This document shows, piece by piece, positions 17,233-22,625 of a stretch of 64,000 nucleotides of DNA. A model generated the notes under the pieces. That model was given only the letters and a program-made list of their open reading frames with translations. It ran no database searches and had not been told where the DNA came from. Source of the stretch: CAVSJJ01 sp963728395 (GTDB lineage Bacteria; Actinomycetota; Actinomycetes; Actinomycetales; Dermatophilaceae); the NCBI GenBank assembly GCA_963728395.1, contig CAVSJJ010000008.1, forward strand, positions 434,001 through 498,000. The letters are read 5' to 3'. How positions within the stretch are numbered: position 1 is the first letter of the stretch; every line of letters starts with the position of its first letter. A program made the position numbers and the translations under genes.

Positions 17233-18330
17233 ATGTCGAGTCCTGCGCCCTGTCTGATTCCGTCTGCTGGGGCGGTGCCGGATCGGTTGGGTGATCCGCT
17301 GCTGGATGACTTCTTGGAGTTCCTGGCCGTTCGGTGCCGGCCGAACTCGGTGTTGGCGGCCAGGTTCGACCTGAAGGTGTTCTTCGAGGTGGTGGCCAAG
17401 CCGGTCGAGCAGGTGGGCGCGGCGGACGTGCTGGGGTTCATCACCGCGCAGCGCACCGGCGCCCGGTGCCTGCCCGAGCCCGGTGTGCGGGTGTTGCCGA
17501 CGGACGCTGTGGGTGTCACGTCGCGCACGATCCGTCGCCGGCTGTCCACGGTCAGCGGGTTGTACGCGTTCTTGGCGGTGCGTGGGGACGTGCCGGCCAA
17601 CCCGGTCCCGAGGGGGTTGCCGACCCGCCGGGAGCTGGGCCGGCCCGGCCAGGGTGTGCCGTTGGTGCGGGCCCCGCGCCGGACGTTGCCGCGGATCCTG
17701 ACCCCGGCCGAGGTCGACGCGTTGGCCGGTGCGTTGCGCACCCACCGGGACCGGGCGATGGTCGCCGCGATGGTGCTGGGTGGGCTGCGCCGCTGCGAGG
17801 TCCTGGGCCTTCGCCTGGGTGATGTGCGGGCGGGTGAGCGGCGGTTGTTCATCAACGAGGGCAAGGGCGGTGCGCAGCGGCTGGTGCCGATCTCGCCGCG
17901 GTTCTTCGAGCACCTTGCGGCCTACCTGGACGTGGAGCGACCTGCCGACGCCGATACCGACGCGGTGTTCCTGGTCCTGAAACGTCCCCGCCGGGGCCGG
18001 CCACTGACGGCGTACGGGGTCGACCAGGTGATGGACGGCGCCCGGGCCCGGGCCGGGCTGGCCCACGCCACCTGCCATCAGCTGCGGCACACCTGCCTAA
18101 CCCGGCTTCGGGAGGCCGGGATGCCGTTGGAGGCGGTGCAAGCCCAGGCCGTGCACGCCAGCATCGAGTCGACCAGGATCTACTTGCACCTGGCCGATGA
18201 CTGGCTGGCCTCTCAGTACCGTCGCGCCGCCGAGGTCATCGACGCCCAGGTCTTCGCCGGCACCCCCACCGGGAGCCCACCGACCGCGACGGATCGGGCG
18301 CCGATCCCAGGCTTTCGGAGGCTGCGGTGA
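17233..18330 (+). CDS. Tyrosine recombinase, first of a pair
   Basis: 365-residue XerC/D-type recombinase. The N-terminal core-binding domain (DDFLEFLAVRCRPNSVLAAR) precedes a catalytic domain with LGGLRRCEVLGLRLGD (first Arg), INEGKGGAQRLVPI (Lys), HQLRHTCLTRL (His-x-x-Arg), VHASIESTRIYLHL (second His, Tyr). The usual Leu-Gly before the second His is Ala-Val here. Start ATG 17233 has GAGGAGG about 8 nt upstream. The stop overlaps the next gene's GTG start (GTGA). The family of paired or tripled recombinases includes Tn554 TnpA/TnpB and RIT elements; this gene resembles the TnpA-like member by size. Confidence 0.93.
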   Translation: MSSPAPCLIPSAGAVPDRLGDPLLDDFLEFLAVRCRPNSVLAARFDLKVFFEVVAKPVEQVGAADVLGFITAQRTGARCLPEPGVRVLPTDAVGVTSRTIRRRLSTVSGLYAFLAVRGDVPANPVPRGLPTRRELGRPGQGVPLVRAPRRTLPRILTPAEVDALAGALRTHRDRAMVAAMVLGGLRRCEVLGLRLGDVRAGERRLFINEGKGGAQRLVPISPRFFEHLAAYLDVERPADADTDAVFLVLKRPRRGRPLTAYGVDQVMDGARARAGLAHATCHQLRHTCLTRLREAGMPLEAVQAQAVHASIESTRIYLHLADDWLASQYRRAAEVIDAQVFAGTPTGSPPTATDRAPIPGFRRLR

Positions 18331-19574
18331 GCGGGCCGCTGCTGCTGCCCACCTGGGCCCAGCTCGACACCACCCACCCGCAGGTGGTGGCAACGATGCG
18401 CGCCTACCTGGACCAGGTCGCGTGCGTGCTGCGCCCGGGCAGCGTCGGTGGCGCCGACCTCGCGCTGCGCTCGTTGGCGGCCTACCTGGCCGACCAACAT
18501 CCTGACCTGCACCGGGTCCGTGACGTCGGGCGCGTCCACATCGAAGGGTTCAAGCCGTGGCTGGCGGCCCGCCCGGGACAGAACCGCACCCGGCTGACCC
18601 CGGCCACCATCGCGCACCGCCTCGGCACGCTACGGGTGTTCTTCCTGCGGATCGACGAATGGGGTTGGGACGACGCACCGCCGCGGGTGCCGATGTTCCT
18701 CGGTGACGTCCCCAAGCAGCACCACGCCCTGCCCAAGGCCTTGGACGACGCCACCGCCGCGAAGCTGCTGCGCGCCGCCCAGGCCGACAAGCGGATGCTC
18801 GTCGGGGTCACCGTGGAGTTCCTCCTACGCACCGGGCTACGGGTCGGGGAGTACACGGCCCTGACCGCCGACGCCGTGGTCCTGATCGGTGACACCCACT
18901 GGCTGCACGTACCGGTCGGCAAGCTCCACGAAGACCGCTACCTGCCACTGCACCCGCGCATCGTGGAGCTGATCGACACCTACCGGGCCGCGCACGTCCC
19001 GCCCGGGCACCCGCTGCTGCTCCCACGCGAGAACGGCAAACCGATGGACCGGCACGGTGTCACCCGCTACATCAACAAGGCCGGCGCCGCGGCCGGGCTG
19101 GGCCACATCCACCCCCACCAGCTGCGGCACACCCTGGCCACCCAGGCCATCAACCGCGGCATGAGCATCGAGGCGATCGCCGCGATGCTGGGCCACAAGT
19201 CGCTGGACATGACCTTGGTGTACGCCAAGATGACCAACCGCACCGTGGCCGAGGAGTACTTCACCGTCGCCGCCAAGGTCGACGCCCTGTACGCCTCACC
19301 CTCGCAGCTACCCGCCGACGACCTCGGACCCAACATGGCCCGCCTGAACCGTGAGCACCACCGCATGCTCGGCAACGGCTACTGCGCCCGACCCAAGGTC
19401 ATGGACTGCCAGTTCGAGAACATCTGCGAGTCGTGCACGTTCTTCCAAACCAGCATCGAGTTCCGACCCACCCTCCTCGCCCAACGCCAAGACGCCTGCA
19501 ACAAGGGCCAAGTCAGACGAGCCGAGATCTTCGACCAGCTCATCACCGGCCTCGAGAACACCGAAGCCTCTTGA
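18327..19574 (+). CDS. Tyrosine recombinase with C-terminal Cys cluster, second of a pair
   Basis: 415 residues. Catalytic motifs: LRTGLRVGEYTAL (first Arg), PVGKLHEDRYLPL (Lys), HPHQLRHTLATQA (His-x-x-Arg), AMLGHKSLDMTLVYAKM (second His and Tyr). After the catalytic domain a tail of about 90 residues contains GYCARPKVMDC, then NICESCTFF, four Cys arranged like a zinc site, as in TnpB-type recombinases of multi-recombinase transposons. Translation is coupled to the first recombinase by a 4-nt overlap. Both genes have fewer GC-ending codons than the chromosomal genes by eye, suggesting recent transfer. No third recombinase is present. Confidence 0.92.
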   Translation: MSGPLLLPTWAQLDTTHPQVVATMRAYLDQVACVLRPGSVGGADLALRSLAAYLADQHPDLHRVRDVGRVHIEGFKPWLAARPGQNRTRLTPATIAHRLGTLRVFFLRIDEWGWDDAPPRVPMFLGDVPKQHHALPKALDDATAAKLLRAAQADKRMLVGVTVEFLLRTGLRVGEYTALTADAVVLIGDTHWLHVPVGKLHEDRYLPLHPRIVELIDTYRAAHVPPGHPLLLPRENGKPMDRHGVTRYINKAGAAAGLGHIHPHQLRHTLATQAINRGMSIEAIAAMLGHKSLDMTLVYAKMTNRTVAEEYFTVAAKVDALYASPSQLPADDLGPNMARLNREHHRMLGNGYCARPKVMDCQFENICESCTFFQTSIEFRPTLLAQRQDACNKGQVRRAEIFDQLITGLENTEAS

Positions 19575-19634
19575 CACCGATCACCCACATAATGCCGAAT
19601 TGAGGACGTCTCGCGACCCCGCGTGTTGAGGGGG

Positions 19635-20066
19635 CTAGGAGGCAACGAACCCCGGTATTGCGACCCCCACGATGACCCCGATGGAACATGCGACATACAT
19701 CGCGGCGGCGGCGCTGAACACTCTTCGCTCGCGGGACGAGCGCGCCGACGAACGCGCTCGGGCCAAACCTCGGGATGCGCCGTTCGCGAGGAAGATCAGC
19801 GTTAGCAGGACGATGCCCAACGTGACCGGCACGCCGTACACGGCCCAGGCGTCTACGCGGGAGTACCACAGGTCGACATCGAAGAGCCCGGCAATGCTCA
19901 GCATCAGAGCACCCAGCAGGCCAGCCCCGCAAGCAGCAGCAGTGGCGCCAAAGAGCCGTTTCTCGTCGTTCTTGGATGAAGGTGCCCGACTGGTCTCACC
20001 AAGAACACGCCGCATTGAGGTCAACAGATCCCCGCCCAATTGCGTGTTGGGACCACTACCGCTCAC
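19635..20066 (-). CDS. Small membrane protein (cassette 1)
   Basis: 143 residues from the GTG at 20066, with a GGGAG-like site upstream; an internal ATG would give 126 residues. Not recognised. Three hydrophobic segments: FGATAAACGAGLLGALMLSI, VYGVPVTLGIVLLTLIFLAN, and AAMYVACSIGVIVGVAIPGF, with a basic Ser/Arg loop between the second and third. First unit after the recombinase pair, opposite strand. The function is unknown. Confidence 0.6.
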   Translation of the reverse strand: MSGSGPNTQLGGDLLTSMRRVLGETSRAPSSKNDEKRLFGATAAACGAGLLGALMLSIAGLFDVDLWYSRVDAWAVYGVPVTLGIVLLTLIFLANGASRGLARARSSARSSRERRVFSAAAAMYVACSIGVIVGVAIPGFVAS

Positions 20067-20179
20067 CTGCGCTCCCGTCCCATGACTAGGAAGATCTGGC
20101 CTCCCAACCCAGGGAGGGCGTCGCTCAGTATCCCTCGGACACACTCTGCTCCGCTGGCATGACGCCAGACTGTGTGCTC

Positions 20180-20210
20180 GGTCACGCCGCAGATCGTGCC
20201 GATGAGCGGT
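20180..20210 (+). repeat. Cassette-junction repeat R1
   Basis: GCCGCAGATCGTGCC then GATGAGCG. Shares GATCGTGCCGATGAG exactly with R2 and R4. It touches the stop of the next leftward gene. Confidence 0.65.
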
Positions 20211-20542
20211 CACCCAACGATGTTGTCAACGTTGACGTAGTAGACCCGGTCAAGGCCCTCGGCGATTTCCTCGTCAGACGAATACCGACGCCGGTCCAGG
20301 AGGAGCGGCTCGGCCTGTTCGATATCGACGTCGTTGGGATCGGCATCGTCCCAGGCCCCCACTCGGATCCTGATCTCACCCTGCTGGGCAAGGTCGAACA
20401 GGGCCGCGCCAAGCGCGTCCAGCCCGGCCGTCCCCAGCGGAATCAGCCCAGCGCGACGGCAGCTATCCGTGATCTCCCATAGTGGGATGTCGCCCTCAAG
20501 TCCCAAGGCGAGGATCTCCCGGCGAAGTGCGTCGTGACTCAC
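20210..20542 (-). CDS. Small acidic protein (cassette 2)
   Basis: 110 residues, not recognised. Predicted soluble. The N-terminal half (LREILALGLEGDIPLWEITD misses no residues between pieces shown: RREILALGLEGDIPLWEI, then AALFDLAQQGEIRIRVGAW) has the look of a small winged-helix fold; the C-terminal half is acidic (DDADPNDVDIEQAEPLLLD) and ends VYYVNVDNIVG. Such short acidic proteins are often immunity-like or inhibitors, but nothing here proves it. Start ATG 20542. Bounded by R1 and R2. Confidence 0.6.
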   Translation of the reverse strand: MSHDALRREILALGLEGDIPLWEITDSCRRAGLIPLGTAGLDALGAALFDLAQQGEIRIRVGAWDDADPNDVDIEQAEPLLLDRRRYSSDEEIAEGLDRVYYVNVDNIVG

Positions 20543-20565
20543 GCCGGGAGCGTCTCACGGAACGC

Positions 20566-20593
20566 CATCTGCCGCCGATCGTGCCGATGAGCG
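20566..20593 (+). repeat. Cassette-junction repeat R2
   Basis: CATCTGCCGCCGATCG then TGCCGATGAGCG. Arms CATC/GATG enclose the conserved core. It lies 24 nt past the start of the cassette-2 gene and 8 nt before the stop of the cassette-3 gene. Confidence 0.7.
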
Positions 20594-20600
20594 CGGCCGA

Positions 20601-20882
20601 TCACTCAAGTCCCTTCGGAGTATGGCGACCTGTCGTGTGGGACGTGCGCCGCCCCCACCCCACCGTCCAGTCGACCGCATAGAAGCCTAGGCAGAGGATC
20701 AAGGTGCCAAACCAAAGCCATGGGACCCAATGAGCGGGTCCCTTCGCCTGAAGGAACAAGCCCAGCACGATGGAGAAGATCAAGACGAACTCGCCGGGCT
20801 CTTCTCCCTTGACGTGCAGTACCCACCCAAGTCCCACCATCAACAACAGGGCAGCGACCGCAGCACCGCTGATGTCGTCCAT
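20601..20882 (-). CDS. Small membrane protein (cassette 3)
   Basis: 93 residues, not recognised. Three hydrophobic segments: AAVAALLLMVGLGWVLHV, EFVLIFSIVLGLFLQA, and VPWLWFGTLILCLGFYAVDW. Short hydrophilic C-terminus (RRTSHTTGRHTPKGLE). ATG start at 20882. Bounded by R2 and R3. Confidence 0.6.
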   Translation of the reverse strand: MDDISGAAVAALLLMVGLGWVLHVKGEEPGEFVLIFSIVLGLFLQAKGPAHWVPWLWFGTLILCLGFYAVDWTVGWGRRTSHTTGRHTPKGLE

Positions 20883-20951
20883 ACTCAGCAGGCTAACCGT
20901 CGGCTCACTGCAGGGCGGTCAGTCACGGGTCTGTGTGAGCACGGCGACGTC

Positions 20952-20993
20952 CGCTCTTGCCGCTGTCGCGGCCGTACGCTCTTGCCGCTGTCG
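20952..20993 (+). repeat. Cassette-junction repeat R3 (doubled)
   Basis: CGCTCTTGCCGCTGTCG occurs twice, at 20952-20968 and 20977-20993, period 25. It shares CTCTTGCCGC with R4 and R5 and TGCCGCTGTCG with R6. About 60 nt upstream of the cassette-4 start. Confidence 0.6.
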
Positions 20994-21052
20994 TGGGAAG
21001 GGAGCCCGCCGCTCAGGCAGATCGAGGTCAGGCCCCGCGCTAGGGTCCAACC

Positions 21053-21355
21053 ATGCCGTCTGATGACCTCGGGGTCCTGTCCCTTGAGATGCGATCACGG
21101 GCCCGAGTCGACCCGAACGGCGAGGTGTCTTGGCACGTTCGTGATGCCCCGGCAGTACTTGGGCAACTTGCCGATGCCGGTCGCGTCGTGCTCGGCTTGG
21201 ACCTACGCGATTACAAGGACGATGGGACCTTCGTGGAGCTTGCCTGGAGCGCCTATGACGGCTCGGACCCGGTTGAGGCCCGCGACTCGGCATCCCGAGC
21301 GCTCGCGCGCCCCGAAATTCCCTGCGACTGGGTCCTCATCACCTGGCGACCCTGA
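21053..21355 (+). CDS. Small soluble protein (cassette 4)
   Basis: 100 residues, not recognised. Mixed alpha/beta composition, no TM segment: LSLEMRSRARVDPNGEVSWH, then GRVVLGLDLRDYKDDGTFVE, LAWSAYDGSDPVEARDSASR and a C-terminal CDWVLITWRP. The size and composition recall immunity-type proteins; unproven. ATG at 21053; no strong ribosome site. R4 begins 7 nt after its stop. Confidence 0.6.
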   Translation: MPSDDLGVLSLEMRSRARVDPNGEVSWHVRDAPAVLGQLADAGRVVLGLDLRDYKDDGTFVELAWSAYDGSDPVEARDSASRALARPEIPCDWVLITWRP

Positions 21356-21361
21356 GGCGTC

Positions 21362-21391
21362 CACTCTTGCCGCCGATCGTGCCGATGAGTG
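21362..21391 (+). repeat. Cassette-junction repeat R4
   Basis: Starts CACTCTTGCCGCCGATCG and ends TGCCGATGAGTG. The outer arms CACTC/GAGTG are complementary, making this the most complete inverted-repeat copy. It lies between the stops of two convergent genes (7 nt from one, 10 nt from the other). Confidence 0.7.
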
Positions 21392-21400
21392 GGCGCCCGC

Positions 21401-21709
21401 TCACCTATCGGCGACGGTATCCAGCAGGCGCGCAACGTGCTCGGTGGCGGCTGCGGCATCAGGCGTATCCAGCCGCGTGTCGAGTGCGTCGCCCTCGACT
21501 GTGAACGGTGCCGCCCCTCCGGGCCACGTGTCGACCTGGACCTCAACTCCGGCGCGCTGGACCCAAAAGACATGGTCGTCGTCAGAGGGGTAAGTGCCGA
21601 CCATGCGGCTTACCGTGACATCCGGGAAGCGTGCCCGCACCGAGCGGAGGATGTCGTCTAGCGGACCGCCGGTGGTGTCATCTGGTCCCCATGCCCTGCT
21701 GCCTGCCAT
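21401..21709 (-). CDS. Small soluble protein (cassette 5)
   Basis: 102 residues from the ATG at 21709. Not recognised. LDDILRSVRARFPDVTVSRM is an amphipathic helix plus strand, followed by HVFWVQRAGVEVQVDTWPGG, a beta hairpin, and an acidic C-terminal helix (AAATEHVARLLDTVADR). The pattern is that of a small alpha/beta immunity-like protein; unproven. Bounded by R4 and R5. Confidence 0.6.
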   Translation of the reverse strand: MAGSRAWGPDDTTGGPLDDILRSVRARFPDVTVSRMVGTYPSDDDHVFWVQRAGVEVQVDTWPGGAAPFTVEGDALDTRLDTPDAAAATEHVARLLDTVADR

Positions 21710-21729
21710 GGGACCAGTGTCACGCAATG

Positions 21730-21754
21730 CACTCTCTTGCCGCGGGTCGTGCTC
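21730..21754 (+). repeat. Cassette-junction repeat R5
   Basis: CACTCTCTTGCCGCG then GGTCGTGCTC. Same orientation as the other copies; most diverged. It lies 20 nt past the start of the cassette-5 gene. Confidence 0.55.
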
Positions 21755-21802
21755 TGCGCGTTGTCGTCGCGGCTGGGGATGGGCTGCTCTAGTGTCCGTG
21801 GT

Positions 21803-22144
21803 GTGGCCGATGACCTCGACGCGCTGGCCGGAGCTTGGCACGCCGCAGCCGCGGATCTTGGGCTGAGAGTCCGTGCCCCATTCAGACTCTCGGAGCGCAT
21901 TGAGTGCATCGCCTGGGTGGCCGACGTCGGATCGCCGCAAGGCACCGTCGTCGCCGCTCTTCACTCTTCCAATGAGGCCGTCCGCGCGGCCGCTGAGTCT
22001 CAATCGATGTACTGCTCCGAGGTGGATGAAGCGGCGTACAGCAAGTACGACCGAGAACTCTTCACAGAGACACTGAGCGACTGGGGGTGGTTCGGAGACG
22101 CCTCGGCGTTCCCGGACTGGTACACCGGTCCCGAAAGCGGATGA
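21803..22144 (+). CDS. Small acidic protein (cassette 6)
   Basis: 113 residues from the GTG at 21803; an in-frame ATG at 21779 is an alternative. Not recognised. Helical start (DDLDALAGAWHAAAADLGLR), then CIAWVADVGSPQGTVVAALH, SMYCSEVDEAAYSKYDREL and an aromatic C-terminus (WGWFGDASAFPDWYTG). Soluble and acidic. R6 lies 12 nt after its stop. Confidence 0.6.
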   Translation: MADDLDALAGAWHAAAADLGLRVRAPFRLSERIECIAWVADVGSPQGTVVAALHSSNEAVRAAAESQSMYCSEVDEAAYSKYDRELFTETLSDWGWFGDASAFPDWYTGPESG

Positions 22145-22155
22145 CGCTACAACCG

Positions 22156-22181
22156 CACTCATCTGCCGCTGTCGGCGCTAG
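22156..22181 (+). repeat. Cassette-junction repeat R6
   Basis: CACTCATCTGCCGC then TGTCGGCGCTAG. Carries the full left arm CACTCATC that is complementary to the right arm GATGAGTG of R4. Confidence 0.6.
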
Positions 22182-22208
22182 CGTCCGACCATGCCGCTGG
22201 CGGGCGAC

Positions 22209-22391
22209 TCATCTGAGGTGATCTGGAAGCTTCCTGGGTTGTCGATGGCCGATGACGAAGGCGACAGCCTTCGCCCGCGCCGGGGCGACAGGGTCCACCC
22301 AGACTTCGACGGAGTAGTTGCCTGTCAGGACGTCGACGCTTCGTCCCTCATCACCAATGGACAGGTGGAACCCGTGATCGCCAACGATCAA
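22209..22391 (-). pseudogene. 5'-truncated small gene (cassette 7)
   Basis: About 60 codons in good coding style: GDHGFHLSIGDEGRSVDVLT, then SVEVWVDPVAPARAKAVAFV, ending KLPDHLR. The N-terminal side runs into GC-rich sequence at about 22390 with no ATG or GTG start (only a TTG at 22391), so the gene seems cut where the array meets the relaxase region. Not recognised; similar in size and style to the other cassette genes. Confidence 0.5.
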
Positions 22392-22625
22392 CTCAGAGGC
22401 CCGGCGCCCTGCCCCCTGAGGGTCACCTCCACCCCGCCCGTCACCCCGCTCCGACCCTCGAGCCCGGCACACCGACCAACGCCCCTCACCGACCCCCGGC
22501 CTGCAACGTCCCCGGGCGCCCCCGCCTGATCTCCTCGCACCCCAACCCCATTGCGGCACACCTCTGGCACTGAAGCTGCCGGGGCCCGATGGTGCCCCCC
22601 TCGTCTCCGTCTTCCGGGTGTGACG
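22392..22625. other. Gene-free region upstream of relaxase; candidate oriT location
   Basis: About 230 bp, very C-rich on the plus strand, without a supported ORF. Small inverted repeats are present (for example GGGGC / GCCCC around 22583-22600). Relaxase genes usually have oriT nearby, so this is the likeliest place, but no known MobF nick motif was recognised. Confidence 0.3.

Larger units (their letters stand above)
17161..19591. mobile_element. Recombinase-pair unit framed by 13-bp inverted repeats
   Basis: TATGTGGGTGATC at 17161-17173 is matched by its exact complement GATCACCCACATA at 19579-19591. They sit 60 nt before the first recombinase start and 5 nt after the second recombinase stop, so they tightly frame the two genes. 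The repeat could mark the ends of a small element or the recombinase binding sites. The homology does not extend outward or inward. No target duplication is obvious. Confidence 0.7.

Noticed and set aside
16943..17233. 96-codon plus frame before the recombinases
   Set aside because: No homology pattern or ribosome site; overlaps the 13-bp repeat and likely promoter region.
20180..22181. Junction repeats as simple rho-independent terminators
   Set aside because: They lie upstream as well as downstream of genes and always in one orientation, which terminators would not require; kept as recombination-site candidates.
19592..22391. CRISPR array
   Set aside because: Repeats are diverged and 370-430 bp apart with genes between them; no spacer-like regularity and no cas genes.
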